64,000 nt of DNA from Prorocentrum cordatum (GCA_963575745.1 CAUYUJ010000681.1:268084-332083); one strand, 5' to 3'; shown: positions 10,262 to 21,345, counted from the stretch's first letter. Notes: generated from the sequence alone by a model not told the origin. Numbers and translations: made by a program.

Positions 10262-10644
10262 AGACCTGCACGAGTATAGTCCTCCTCCTCCTCCTCCTTC
10301 GCCTCCTCCTCCTCCTCCTCCTCTTCCTCGCTCCTCCTCCTCCTCCTCCTCCTCCTCCTCCTCCTCCTCCTCCTCCTCTTACTCCTCCTCCTCCTCCTCC
10401 TCCTTCCTCCCTCCTCCCTCCTCCCTCCTCCCTCCTCCTTCCTCCCTCCTCCCTCCTCCTCCTCCTCCCCCTTCCCCTCCGGAGCGATCTCCGCTCCCGG
10501 AGCTCCCCGGAGACTCCCGGCCCCACCTTCGATATCGACTTCGCGCCGCGGGCTCGTTCCCGGAGTCCCGGGGCCCCCGGACGCCGAAAACGACAGGGCA
10601 AACTACACAAGCACATAAACATACACACAACAACAACAACAACG

Positions 10645-10699
<55 letters not shown>

Positions 10700-10870
10700 C
10701 CGCAACCACAACCACAACCACAACCACAACCACAACAGCAGCAGCAACAACAACAACAACAGCAACAGCAACAGCAACAGCAACAACAACAGCAACAACA
10801 ACAACGACGACAACAACAGCAACGACAACAACAACAACAACAACAACACAACAACAACGACACCAACAAC
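10262..10870 (-). mobile_element. Inverted element block: CTC tract, core, CAA tract
   Basis: (CTC)n 10273-10470, core in reverse orientation 10470-10625, then (CAA)n with CAG and CGA variants 10626-10870. Together with the gene fragment just before it, this is the inverted counterpart of 14020-15600, so gene 3' end, GGA/CTC tract, core and TTG/CAA tract moved as one unit. Confidence 0.75.
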
Positions 10871-10872
10871 AG

Positions 10873-11222
10873 GAGGGGGAGGAGGGAGGAGGAGGAGGAG
10901 GAGGAGGAGGAGGAGGGAGGAGGGGGAGGAAGGAGGGAGGAGGGAGGAGGGAGGAGAGGAGGAGGAGGCGTAAGAGGAGGAGGAGGAGGAGAAGGAGGAG
11001 GAGGAGGAGGACGATCGAGCTGCGAGAATTGCCGCGTTGCCAAAGAAATCCAAGACCTCGCGGCAACGACAACCAATGTCGAGCGCACGGAGGTCGGAAG
11101 GGGCACTCTTTTTGTCAAAATCACACGAATGCACGAAAACATATGTTTTTTTCTGCACATTTCTATTTGTGTGTTTTCCTTTGTTTTCCCAATGAATACT
11201 GACACCCCAGCAGTAATCGCGG
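10873..11222 (+). mobile_element. Second GGA tract and element tail
   Basis: (GGA)n 10873-11010 leads into the 210-bp tail 11011-11222, which is about 95% identical by eye to 9911-10122 and ends at the same base. Here it is joined to unrelated GC-rich DNA that leads into the 320-residue gene. Confidence 0.75.
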
Positions 11223-11305
11223 AGACCCGGGGGAAGGGGGAGGACGAGGGGCAGGACGAGCAGAGCGCAGAAAAAGGCAACGCGCGCAAGCGCAGCTGCC
11301 CGGCG

Positions 11306-12268
11306 TCAAAAACCTTGCAAACGGCGGACGATCACGCTGTTGGGCTGCAAGTGCGGGGGCACGGGCTCGGGAACGCCGCTGTAGACAGCGCGCCACACGT
11401 CGGTAATTCGGCCCTGCTCGCAGCCCCACGCTTGCATAGCCCTCTCCGTCCAGAGGTCCTCAGTGAGGCCGAGGTCGTTGAGGGAGAATCGTTGCTTCTT
11501 CTTGGTAGTCTTGTCTACGATCGTGAAGATTTTTTTCGTGTAGCCCCCGATGCGGTTGCAGGTGTTGATGATGTATTCGAGCATCGATCGGCGTGAGATC
11601 GTCGTTGCTTTCCAATACTCATCAGCTCCTGGGCCGTCGTCCAATGCCGAGTACTCGTCGTCGGCGGGGTTCAGCCACAAGCGCTGCTCGACGAAGGTCT
11701 CGAACATGTTCTTGCGCCAAAAAAGTCCCGCACCCTTGAGGGGGGAGCACGCAAGGCGGAAAGAGGCCATGCGGGACATCCGACCATCAGGGGAAAGACG
11801 GAGGATGCTGTGGACGACGCGGGCCTCCTCGAGCCGCAGCACGCGCTCCTCGTGGATGCGGGTGATGAGGGCAGTGAAGGACGCCTTGGCCTTCGCATCG
11901 CCGACGATCAAGGAGTCGCGGAGTTGGGCATGCCAGGACTTGCCCTGTCCCTGTCCGTAGCGTGGAGACACTGGTACGATGCGTTGCTCCCAACAGACAC
12001 GGCCGAACGCGGCCGGTGCCAGGCCGGCGTGCAGGGCGAGCGTGGCGACACTGAGGCCGAATTGGACGAGGAACGCAAATTCCAAGAAGAAGCTGACCAA
12101 GTAGACTTTTCTGGAGGCGTCGCTCTCCTTCGAAAGCACGAGTTTCAAGCGTCTGTGAAACTTGTCTTCGGACTTCGCGGGGCTCGGGGTGTGCATCAGG
12201 GAGATCGCCTGCAAAGTGCAGCGGGGAAATGGGGAGCGGACGCGCCGACAAGAAAGAAAAGAAAACAT
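11306..12268 (-). CDS. 320-residue protein of unknown function with one hydrophobic segment
   Basis: Taken from the ATG at 12268; an alternative ATG lies at 12196. The stop is TGA at 11308-11306. After a basic N-terminal part there is a hydrophobic stretch, VYLVSFFLEFAFLVQFGLSV, near residues 56-75, long enough for a membrane helix. The remainder is soluble-looking and rich in charged helices (ITRIHEERVLRLEEARVVHS). It also has an aromatic WLNPADDEYSALDDG acidic segment and a lysine-rich IVDKTTKKKQRF patch. Sequence complexity is normal and codon use is GC-rich at third positions, as in the 632-residue gene. No family is recognised; the fold could be a membrane-anchored effector or a viral-type structural protein, but neither is supported beyond architecture. 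The 3' end faces the element tail at 11222. Confidence 0.72.
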   Translation of the reverse strand: MFSFLSCRRVRSPFPRCTLQAISLMHTPSPAKSEDKFHRRLKLVLSKESDASRKVYLVSFFLEFAFLVQFGLSVATLALHAGLAPAAFGRVCWEQRIVPVSPRYGQGQGKSWHAQLRDSLIVGDAKAKASFTALITRIHEERVLRLEEARVVHSILRLSPDGRMSRMASFRLACSPLKGAGLFWRKNMFETFVEQRLWLNPADDEYSALDDGPGADEYWKATTISRRSMLEYIINTCNRIGGYTKKIFTIVDKTTKKKQRFSLNDLGLTEDLWTERAMQAWGCEQGRITDVWRAVYSGVPEPVPPHLQPNSVIVRRLQGF

Positions 12269-12370
12269 GGGCACGAAGTGTGGGGGGGGGGCGGCAGCAG
12301 ACAAGGAGTTTGGGGGTAAGCGGTAATGCTAGGCGTGCACGAGGTCCTACACGCTAGGAATTACACGGTA

Positions 12371-13150
12371 ACCGACTATTACCCAGCACGACCACCCCCC
12401 CCCAGCACGACCACTCCCCAGCACCACCACCCCCTCGCGCGACTACTGCCCAGGGCGACCACTCCCCAGCACGACGAATCCCCATCGCGACCACGCCCCA
12501 GAATGACCCCCCCTCCCCCCCCCTCCCCCAACACCACCCGCTGCACGACCACTCCCTAGCACGACCACTCCCCAGCACGACCCCCCCCCCTCTTCCCCTC
12601 CTCCCCAGCACGACTTTCCAGCACGACCGCTCCCGCAGCACGACCACCCCCCAGCATGACCACTCCCCAGCACGAACTCCCAGCACGGCCCCCCTCTCCC
12701 CTCTCCCCCCCCCCCCCTCCCTCCCCCCGCACGATCAATGCCCGCCCCCCAACCCTCCCCCCGTTTCCCCCCCCCCCCCCCCCAACGCGACCACCCCCAG
12801 CATGACCATTCTCCCAGCACGACAACTCACAGCACGACCACCCCCGAGCATGACAAAACCCCAGGCCGACCACTCACCAGCCGACGACCCGCCCCACGCA
12901 CGACCACCACCCCACCTTTCCCCCCCCCTCCCCTCCCCTCCCCCGCCCAGCAAGACACCTCCCCAGCGCGACCGCGCCCCGGCATGACAAAACCCCAGCA
13001 CGACCACTCACCAGCACGACCACCCCTCAGCACGACCACCCCTCCCAGCGCGACCACCCCCCAGCACGATCACCCCACCCCGGGAAGTCTCCCTCCCCCC
13101 CCTCTCCAGCACGACCGGCCCCTTCCCCTCCTAGCAAGACCCCCCCCCTC
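12371..13150. repeat. CCCAGCACGACCAC minisatellite
   Basis: Degenerate tandem units built on CCCAGCACGACCACTCC with variable C runs over about 780 bp. It lies just upstream of the 320-residue gene. Frames through it are repeat artefacts. Confidence 0.93.
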
Positions 13151-13170
13151 CCCTGCCCGCCCCCCCCCCC

Positions 13171-13215
13171 GCACACACACACACACACACACACACGCGC
13201 GCGCACACACACGCG
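13171..13215. repeat. (CA)n/(CG)n dinucleotide tract
   Basis: Alternating CA then GC/CG then CA dinucleotides, an alternating purine-pyrimidine stretch. Confidence 0.95.
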
Positions 13216-13224
13216 CCCCGATAG

Positions 13225-13850
13225 TTACCTCGATGGTTCCCCGATGGTTGTCTTGATGGGTGTCCGGATGGTTGCCCCGATGGGTGCTTCGATGGTTGTC
13301 CCGATGGTTGCCGCGACCGTTCTGCCGACGGGTGCTCCAACGATCGCCCCGAAGATCGCCCTGGCGATTGCCTCGATGTGTGCCGCGACGATTGTGGCGA
13401 TGGTTGTCCCGATAGTTGTCTCGACGGTTATCTCGATGGTCGCCCCAGCGGTTGCCGCGTAGGTTGGTTTGATGGCTGCCCCGATTGCTCCCCCGATGGT
13501 TGCCCCAACGGTTGGCACGAAGGTTGGCCCGATGGTAGTCCCGATGGTTGCCCCGGCGATTGTCCCGACGATTTTCCCGACGCTTGTCCCGATGTTTGTT
13601 GTGGCGGTAGTCCCGATGGGCGTCTCGATGGCTGCGCTGGCAATTGTCCCGATGGTTGTCCAGATGGTTTCCCAGTGGTTGTCCGGATGGCTGTCCTGAT
13701 GGGTTTCGCTGCGGTTGCCCCGACGGTTGTCGCTATGGTTGCCCCGATGATTGTCCCGATGGCTGTCTCGATGGTTGTCCCGATGGTTGCCTCGCTGGGT
13801 GTCCTGATGGCTGTCCCGATATGGGTCTCGACGGTCGCCCTGCTGGTTCA
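13225..13850 (+). repeat. GATGGTTGTCCC minisatellite array
   Basis: Degenerate 12-15 bp units (GATGGTTGTCCC, GATGGTTGCCCC) across about 620 bp. The part 13335-13525 is the source or sister of 9291-9480. Confidence 0.93.
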
Positions 13851-13869
13851 TTAGAGTTCCCCGCAGGTC

Positions 13870-14015
13870 CCCGGACGCGCACCCCGACGCCCCGGGCACC
13901 TCGGACACCCTGGACACACACCCCGGACACCCCGGACACGCCGGACACGCCGGACACCTCGGACACCCCGGACACGTTGGGCACCCCGGACACGCTGGAC
14001 ACCACGGACACACCG
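13870..14015 (+). repeat. CGGACACCC minisatellite
   Basis: Units of 9-12 bp of the form CCGGACACC, CCCGGACACG repeated about a dozen times. Confidence 0.9.
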
Positions 14016-14019
14016 GACG

Positions 14020-15440
14020 CCCCGTTGTTGTTGCTGTTGCTGTTGTTTTTTTGTTGGTGTTGTTGTTGCTGTTGTTGTTGTGGTTGTTGTGGTCGTTGTT
14101 GTCGTCGTCGTCGTCGGCGTCGTTGTCGTTGTTGTTGTTGGTGTTGTTGATTGTATTGGTGGTGGTGGCGGTGGTGGTGTTGTTGTTGGTGTTGTTGGTG
14201 TTGTTGTCGTTGTTGGTGTTATTGTTGCTCTTGTTGTTGCTGTTGTCACTGCTGCTGCTGCTGCTGCTGCCGCTGCTGTTGTTGTTGATGTTGTCGTTGT
14301 TGCTGTTGTTGTTTGTGTTGTTGTTGCAGCTGCTGCGGCTGCTGCTGTTGTTGTTGTCGTCGTTGTCGTTGGCGTCGTCGTCGTCGTTGTTGTCGTCGCC
14401 GTCCTTCTTGTCGTTGTTGGTGTGGTTGGTGTTGTTGGTGGTGTTGCTGGTGTTGTTGGCGTGGTTGGTGTTGCTGTTGTTGTTGTTGCTGCTGCTGCTG
14501 CTGGTGTTCGTGTTGTTGGTGTTGTTGTTGTTGCTGTTGCTGTTGATGTTGTTGCTGTCGTTGGTGTCGTTGGTGTCGTTGTTGCTGTCGTTGTTGTTGT
14601 CTTTGTTGTTGTTTGTGTTGTTGTTGTTGTTGTTGATGTCGTTGGTGTGGTTGGTGTCGTTGTTCTTGTTGTTGTTGGTGTTGTTGTTGTTGGTGATGTT
14701 GATGTGTATGCTGATGTTGCTGCTGCTATTGGTGTTGTTGATGATGATGTTGCTGTCGTCGTTGGCGTTGTTGTGGGTGTTGATGTTGTTGTTGTTGGTG
14801 TTGTCGTTGTTGTTATTGTTGGCGTTCGTGTTCTTGTTGTTGGTTGTGGTGTCGTTGTCGTTGTTGCTGCGGCTGTTGTTGTTGTCGTTGTTGTTGTCGT
14901 CGGTGTTGTTGTTGCTGTCATTGTTGTTGTTGTTGGCGTTGTTGTTGGTGTCGTTGTTGTTTATGTTGTAGTTGCTGTTGTTGTCGTCGTTGTTGTTGTT
15001 GATGTTGATGTTGCTGTTGTTGTTGTCGTTGTCGTCGCTGCTGCTGTTGTTGTTGTTGTTGTGGTTGCGGTCGTGGTTGTTGTCGTTGTGGTTGTTGTTG
15101 TTGTGTGTATGTTTATGTGCTTGCGTAGTTTGCTCTGTCGTTTTCGGCGCCCGGGGGGCCCGGGGCTCCAGGAACGAGCCCACGGCGCGAAGTCGATATC
15201 GAAGGTGGGGCGGGGAGTTCCCGGGGAGCTCCGGGGGCGGAGATCGCTCCAGAGGAGGAGGAGGAGGAGGAGGAGGAGGGAGGAGGGAGGAGGGAGGAGG
15301 GAGGAGGGAGGAGGGAGGAGGGGGAGGGAGGAAGGAGGAGGAGGAGGAGGAGGAGGAGGAGGAGTAAGAGGAGGAGGAGGAGGAGGAGGAGGAGGAGGAG
15401 GAGGAGGAGGAGGAGGAGGAGGAGTCGGAGGAGGAGGAGG
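14020..15440 (+). mobile_element. Element copy 3: long TTG tract, core, GGA tract
   Basis: Degenerate (TTG/GTC)n from 14020 to about 15092, core 15093-15255, (GGA)n 15255-15440, then directly the 3' end of the 138-residue gene at 15460. This is the arrangement found inverted at 10123-10870. The 210-bp tail is missing here because the gene occupies that position. Confidence 0.7.
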
Positions 15441-15459
15441 AGTATACTCGTGCAGGTCT

Positions 15460-15876
15460 TCACGTAGCATTGCCGACTGAAATATGGAGGAACACGGCCT
15501 TCGCGAGCGCCAGGAACTGCACTGCTGTGAAGCGGCCCGTCTGCCGGAAAGCAAGCGCGATCGTGGCAGCGCGGGTGCCGATGAAGAAGATCTTGTTCTC
15601 GAACGCGGCGTGGCGGAGGGTGCCGTCGCAGGTGTACAAGCACCGCAGGACCATGGTCAGGAAGAACAAGCTCTTGTGGTCCGGCACCTCCCACTGAGCA
15701 AGGGCGGCCTTTTTGGGGCGCTTGGCCATGCGGTGCGCGCGGGTGCGAACGGCCTGCAGATGGCGCCGCCGAGTGCGCCCGGAGGCGCTCTGGCGATCCA
15801 GCTGCTCGGTCACCTGGTGGAGGTCCTCCGACAGCGTGACCCGCAACGTGCGCTTTCGGGCCGGTTGGGCACCCAT
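15460..15876 (-). CDS. 138-residue basic protein of unknown function
   Basis: Start taken at the ATG at 15876 (context GCCATGG); stop TGA at 15462-15460. The N-terminal half is strongly basic (PARKRTLRVTLSEDL, SGRTRRRHLQAVRTRAHRMA). The C-terminal half is more hydrophobic (HKSLFFLTMVLRCLYTCDG, ATIALAFRQTGRF, VQFLALAKAVFLH) and could be membrane-associated or a helical core. The conserved duplicate of its last 45 residues at 10123-10261 keeps the frame, which supports real coding. The gene ends at the GGA tract of element copy 3. No named family is recognised; it may be part of the mobile complex or a host gene captured by it. Confidence 0.72.
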   Translation of the reverse strand: MGAQPARKRTLRVTLSEDLHQVTEQLDRQSASGRTRRRHLQAVRTRAHRMAKRPKKAALAQWEVPDHKSLFFLTMVLRCLYTCDGTLRHAAFENKIFFIGTRAATIALAFRQTGRFTAVQFLALAKAVFLHISVGNAT

Positions 15877-15949
15877 GGCGTCGCAAAGCGCCGACGCCAA
15901 CTTTAAAAGCCAAAATGGCTACGGACATGCAAGTCGAAACGCCGTTTCG

Positions 15950-16980
15950 ATGCCCCCTGGAGAAGTGCGATTTAATGGTCGCGCTCCTGGGCGGGCGCTC
16001 GTGGAGGACGCAGGGGTGATGCCAGGGTGGTTTGGGCGAGCGCCTGGCGGGATATTTTGGCCAAGCCTCCGCTCAGACATTTGGAACGAGCGGTTAGGCG
16101 CCCTACGTCGGGATGCGCACGCCAAGCAACGGCCCCTGGAGTACCTCCAGGGCCCTCCGGAGCTGCTCCAAAAAAAACCCCAAGGGAACCCCCAAAGCAC
16201 CCCGATGACGGCGGATGGTGATTTATCCACAAGAGAAGACGCCAGGTATCACATGCGAAGCATCCTGCGCATCCTTCGTCTCGGCGGGCTTCTTGGACGG
16301 GGGGTGAGGACACAGAGGGGGTGGGCAAGCTAAGCCTCCAGACGTCGAATCGCGAAACACGATATGTATCTTCGCGCTCTCGCGCCGCCCCCTGGAGAAG
16401 CGCGATTTAAACGTCGCGTTCCTGGGCGGGCGCCCGTGGAGGACGCAGGGGTGATGCCAGGATGGCTTGGGCGAGCGCCTGGCGGGATATTTCGGCCAAG
16501 CCTCCGCTTGCACATTTGGAGCAAGCGCTTAGGCGCTCTACGCCGGGATGCGCACGCCAAGCAACGGCCCCTGGAATACCTCCAGGGGGCTCCAAAACTG
16601 CTCAAAAAAAAACCCAAGGGAACCCCCAACACAACCCGACGACGGCGGATGGTGATGCATCCAGAAGAGAAGACGCCAGGTGTCAAATGTGAAGCGCCCT
16701 GCGCATCCTTCGTCTCGGCGGGCTTCTTGAACGGGGGGCGAGGACACAGAGGGGGTAGGCAAGCTAAGCCTCCAGACATCGAATCGCGAAACACGATATG
16801 TATCTTCGCGCTCTCGCGCCGCCCCCTGGAGAAGCGCGATTTAAACGTCGCGTTCCTGGACGGGCGCCCGTGGAGGACGCAGGGGTGATGCCAGGATGGT
16901 TTGAGCGAGCGCCTGGCGGGATATTTTGGCCAAGCCTCCGCTCGGACATTTGGAGCAAGCGTTTAGGCGCTCTACGCGGT
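15950..16980 (+). repeat. Tandem array, period 434-435 bp, about 2.4 units
   Basis: The landmark CCTGGAGAAGYGCGATTTAA occurs at about 15957, 16391 and 16826. Each unit carries GTGGAGGACGCAGGGGTGATGCC, then GCGGGATATTTYGGCCAAGCC, then CAAGCAACGGCCCCTGGA. The third unit is cut at about 16980 and joined to a different repeat. Frames across the array are shadows. Confidence 0.92.
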
Positions 16981-18060
16981 CCCCACAGAAGCCCAGGGCA
17001 ACCCCAGAAACAGGCCGATGACGACGGGGGGTGGTTTGTCCCAGAAGAGAAGACGCTCGGCACCACACGCAACGCATCAAGCGCATCCTGCATCTCGGGC
17101 CAAGCACGCGACAGCCCCATCCAAACCCCGCACAAGCGCACGTGGGCCCCTAGACAACCCAGGCAGTGTTCATGAGAGCCGGGGGAACCGTGATAACAAA
17201 CCCAATATAACCTAAGCAAGGCGCATGAGAGGGGCGAACGCCCGCAAAGATATGTAAGCCACGCGGCGTCCGGGATATTTTGGCCACGCGGCTCGGCGTC
17301 CGACGCCGCGCAGAAGTCGACAGTATTCGGCGGCACGTTCGTGGTGATTTTTGCGTTCTCATTTGCGTGGCTTCCGACGGCCCAGAAAGGCCCAGAAGGC
17401 CCCCAAGATGGCCCCAAGACAGCCCGAGAGGCTCCCAAGAAGGCCCCAAGACTGCCCAAGGGGGCCCCAAGATTGCCGAAGAAGCCTCCAAGAAGGTCCC
17501 TAGAGGGTTCCAAGACGACCCAATAGACATCCACGATTGCCCTGAACCGCCCCAAGAAGGCCCCAAGGCGGCCCAGAGAGGCCTCAAAGACGGCCTCCGC
17601 AGGCGTCAGACGACAGAAGACGGCCCAAGAGGCCCCGAGAAGCTCCCAAGAGGCCCCCAAGAGGCCCCCAGGAGGCCCCCAAGAGGCCTACTGCCTCCTC
17701 CTCCTCCTCCTCCTCCTCCTCCTCCTCCTTCTCCCTTTGCTCCCTCTTCTCATCCTCTCCCTCTTCGGCACCCGACGCTGGGGTTAGTTGGCCAAACACA
17801 GCCCTGGAGGACCTCCAGGGCTCCCCGAAACCGCCCCACAGAAGCCGCAACCCCAGAAACAGGCCGATGACGACGGGGGGTGGTTTGTCCAGAAGAGAAG
17901 ACGCTCGGTACCACACGCAACGCATCAAGCGCATCCTGCATCTCGGGCCAAGCACGCGACAGCCCCATCCAAACCCCGCACAAGCGTAGGTGGGCCCCTA
18001 GACAATCCAGGCAGTGTTCATGAGAGCCGGGAGAAACGTGATAACAAGAGGTGTCGAATA
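16981..18060 (+). repeat. Large tandem unit, copy 1 with partial copy
   Basis: A block starting CCCCACAGAAG and containing CCAGAAACAGGCCGATGACG recurs at 16981 and about 17834, 853 bp apart. Between them lies the TAAGCAAGGCGCA block (17213) and a long stretch of degenerate CCCAAGANGGCCC units. A CTC tract follows at 17694-17730. Confidence 0.85.
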
Positions 18061-18900
18061 TGACGACTCAGAAGGGCTAGTCCACAAGGGAAGACGAAAG
18101 CTGTCACGTGTGACCCATCCTGCGCATCCTACGCCTAGACGGCCGCGTAGAGCCTCCAGGTGCCCTCGAACTACCCCACACGAGCGTAGGCTAAGCCCAA
18201 TTGAACCTAAGCAAGGCGCAAGAGAAGGGCGAGCGCCCGCAAAGATATGTTAGCCAAACGGCTTCCGGAATATTTTGGCCAAGCGGCTCGGCGTCCGACG
18301 CCGCGCAGAGGTCGACAATATGCGGCGGCACGTTTGAAGCGATTTTAGCGTTCTCATTCGTTTGGCTTCCGACGGCCCAGAAAGGTCCAAAAGGCCCCCA
18401 AGATGGCCGCAAAACAGCCCAAGAGGCGCCCAAGAAGGCCCCAAGACTGCCCAAGAGGGCCCTAAGATTGCCTAAGAGGCCTCCAAGAAGGTCCCTAGAA
18501 GGTTCCAAGACGGCCCAATGGACATTCAAGACTGCCCTGGACCGCCCCAAGAAGGCCCCAAGGCGGCCCAGAGAGGCCTCAAAGACGGCCTCCGCAGGCG
18601 TCAGACGACAGAAGACGGCCCAAGAGGCCCCGAAAAGCCCCCAAGAGGCCCCCAAGAGGCCCTCAGGAGGCCCCCGAAAGGCCTACTTCCTCCTCCTCCT
18701 CCTCCTCCTCCTCCTCCTCCTCCACCTTTTGCTCCTGCGTCTAATCCTCTCCCTCTTCCTCCCCCAAGTGTTCCCCTGGGGGTTCCACAACGGCTGTGGG
18801 AACACATAGCCCAATACCTTGGACAAACTTTGGCCCAACGTTTGGCCACATAAACGTTTCCAATAAGGCAAGGGGGCGGTGGTGATTCGCACTAGGCGTC
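18061..18900 (+). repeat. Large tandem unit, copy 2
   Basis: The CCTAAGCAAGGCGCA block at 18206 lies 995 bp after its partner at 17211 and is followed by the same landmarks: GATATTTTGGCCAAGCGG, GACGCCGCGCAGA, CCCAAGA units and a CTC tract at 18690-18722. The copy ends near 18780, after which sequence is unique to 18900. Confidence 0.85.
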
Positions 18901-19029
18901 TTCAATAGAGACAAGAGGTGTCACAAGAGCTGCGCTGGCACGGTGGCGGGGCATGCCGCAGACAGCTGAATATAAAAACGGTGTTCGTACCTTCTCTGAT
19001 ATCACGAGTCCTGAGCCAAATCCAGTAGG
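18901..19029. other. Short unique spacer
   Basis: No gene or repeat copy is recognised here. Confidence 0.5.
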
Positions 19030-20110
19030 TGGGCCTCAGGGGCGCACTTGGGCTGTTTTGGGCGCGTCTTGGGCCGCCTTGGGGCTCTCTTGGGCCGTCT
19101 TGGGGCCCTCTGGGGCGCCTCTCCGGCTGTCTTGGGGTAGTATTGGGGGCTTTCGATGTCGTCAAGAAGTGTACGACAACGAAAACAATTGATATGGTCA
19201 AAATATACGTTTTACGAAGGGAATGGGGCTATTTTTGCAATTTGGAGATCTCTTCGAGCGCGTCTTGGAGGCCTTTTGGGGCGTCTTGGGGGTTTCTGAA
19301 GCCGTCTGGAGGCAATGTTGGGCATCTTGGGTGACCTTTGGGCGTATTAAATCCTTTCTGGTAGCTTTTTGTAAGCCTCAGGGGCGCACTTGGGTTGTTT
19401 TAGGCGCCTCATCGGCCGTCTTGGGGCTCTCTTGGGCTGTATTGGGGCCCTCCGGGGCGCCACTTAGGTTGTCTTGGGGCGGTCTTGGGAGCCTCTGATG
19501 TGGCCAAGAACTATACGACAGCGAAAACAATTGAGGTAGTACAAATATACGTTTTGCGAAGGGAATGGGGCTATTTTGCCCTTTTGGAGATCTTTTCGGG
19601 CGCGTCTTGGAGGCCTTTTGGGGCGTCTTGGCGGTTTCTGAAGCCGTCTGGGGCGATGTTGGGCGTCTTGGTGCGACCATTGGGCGTCTCGGGTCGCATT
19701 TGGAACGTCCCGAGTCCTTTCTGGTAGCCTTTTGTGGGCCTTAGGGCCGCACTTGGGCTGTTCTGGGCGCCTCTTGGGCCGTCTTGAGGCTCTCTTGGGC
19801 TGTCTTGGGGCCCTCTGGGGCGCCTCTTGGGCTGGCTTGGGGCTGTCTTGGGGGCCTCCGGCGTCGTCATGAACTGTACGGCAGCGAAAACAATTGATGT
19901 AGTAAAAATATACGTTTTACGAAGGGAACGGGGCTATTTTTGCCTTTTGGATATCTCTTCGGGCGCGGCTTGGACGCCTTTTGGGGCGTCTTGGGGGCTT
20001 CTGAAGCCGTCCGGAGGCAATGCTGGGCGTCTTAGAGCGACCTTTGGGTGTCTCGGGTCTCTCTTGGAGCGTTTTGGGGGTATCCTGGCGTGTTCTAGTG
20101 GCATTTTGTG
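19030..20110 (+). repeat. Tandem array, three units of about 342-363 bp
   Basis: GCGCACTTGGG-type starts lie at about 19044, 19386 and 19749. Each unit has CTTGGGGC-type degenerate units, then ACGACAGCGAAAACAATTG, then AAATATACGTTTTRCGAAGGG, then GAGATCTCTTCG-like sequence. The degenerate first part is the reverse complement of the CCCAAGA units at 17.3-18.7 kb, so the two arrays share a sub-repeat in opposite orientation. Confidence 0.9.
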
Positions 20111-20515
20111 GGCCTCCGGCGCCTCCAGAGCCCCCGGTCCCCACATTTGTGGTCGTGGTCCCGGCCCCGGGCCCCAGGACCCGGTGCGCCGTTATATGTA
20201 TATAACAGCCACGCGCGCTTTTCGCGCGCTTGCGGCCTTTTCGCGCGCTTTCTTGCAGGTTCTAGTCCCTGCCTCGCCACTGCCCTCGTCAACGACGGCG
20301 ATGACGATCGACAATCGACGAGAGCGACGACGACGACGACGACGCAGACTCGCCGTCGTCGTCGTCGTCGTCGTCCCCCAGGGGGGAGAGCAAGGACGGA
20401 GATTGGCGGAGCGCCTCTGGGGTCTGGGGCGATGGTTTTTGGGGTGTTTTCGGGGGCCTTCTTCGTCGCCACGCCCTGACGCGGCTCCAAGAACTGGCAA
20501 GACAAGATTTCCCTC
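20111..20515. other. GC-rich spacer with CGTCGT tracts
   Basis: A near-perfect palindrome GTTATATGTATATAAC sits at 20191-20206. Short GAC/GTC tracts follow at 20325-20380. No gene is recognised. Confidence 0.5.
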
Positions 20516-20534
20516 CACCTTGGGGTCCTGGACC

Positions 20535-20536
20535 CC

Positions 20537-20598
<62 letters not shown>

Positions 20599-20600
20599 TG
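20535..20600. repeat. (GAC)n microsatellite
   Basis: Perfect GAC triplets over about 60 bp. Confidence 0.97.
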
Positions 20601-20694
20601 CTAAGACACAATCTGCTCAAATTCCGTTCCCGGAACCCTTCTGGGGCCCAGACGCACCAGCTCTTCGAGCTGCGTCCAGCCGCGGCGACGAAGA

Positions 20695-20830
20695 GGGGCC
20701 CCGAGGGCCCGGGGGACTCGAACGCCGGGGACCGGTCGCAGATCGAGGCTCGAACTTCGGGGGCCGGTCGCAGGTCGAAGTTCGACCCTCGACGGTCGAG
20801 GTTCAAATTTCGGGGACCGGTCGCCCTCAA
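20695..20830 (+). repeat. GACCGGTCGCAGRTCGA minisatellite
   Basis: Three to four units of roughly 33-40 bp containing GGGGACCGGTCGC and a TCGARGTTCGA-type palindromic part. Confidence 0.8.
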
Positions 20831-21244
20831 AGACCTCGCACGTGTTGGAAAATCGATCCATCGATCGAACGAGCTTGGAGGCTCGAACTTCCAGGTGAAA
20901 TGTTGTTTCCATTTTTTGTTGGACCTACCATGTTCCTCCCGCCGACGCGGCTGGATCCGCCGCGGCTCCCTCCGCCTCGGAGATCGGGTCCAAACGCACC
21001 CCTGAACGCACCTCCGAGCCAGCGTCTAACCTCCTCGCCTGTAACGCCGACGTGCTGCCCAGCACAAAGGCCGACTCTCTTCTGTTGCACACTCTTCGGG
21101 CCCTGGAGGCCGTTGCTGGCCCCGGCACCGTCAGACAACTGCCTCGGGATACCAAGCCCCAGGGGGCCAGGAGACAGCCCCGGTGGTCCCAAACGAATAG
21201 GACGCCGCGGACAACTCGGTCTGGGATCGCGCCTGGCAAACCTC

Positions 21245-21281
21245 CGTGACCAGTCCTCGTCGTCGTCGTCTTCGACGTGGT

Positions 21282-21316
<35 letters not shown>

Positions 21317-21345
21317 CCATCGTCGTAGTCGTCGTCGTTTCCGTC
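21245..21345. repeat. (GTC)n microsatellite
   Basis: Imperfect CGT/GTC triplets. The flanking non-repetitive sequence 20830-21245 shows no convincing coding frame. Confidence 0.93.

Noticed and set aside
10264-11010. Proline-, leucine-, asparagine- and threonine-rich proteins of 200-350 residues
   Set aside because: They derive from CTC, GGA and CAA tracts; every frame of such tracts is open.
13225-15183. A 652-codon Asn-rich minus-strand frame
   Set aside because: It is made of (AAC)n plus the GATGGTTGTCCC minisatellite; no non-repetitive domain remains.
16764-17660. A 298-codon minus-strand frame rich in Leu-Gly-Ala-Ser-Trp
   Set aside because: It spans the junction of two satellite arrays and follows the CCCAAGA units, so its residues repeat with the DNA period.
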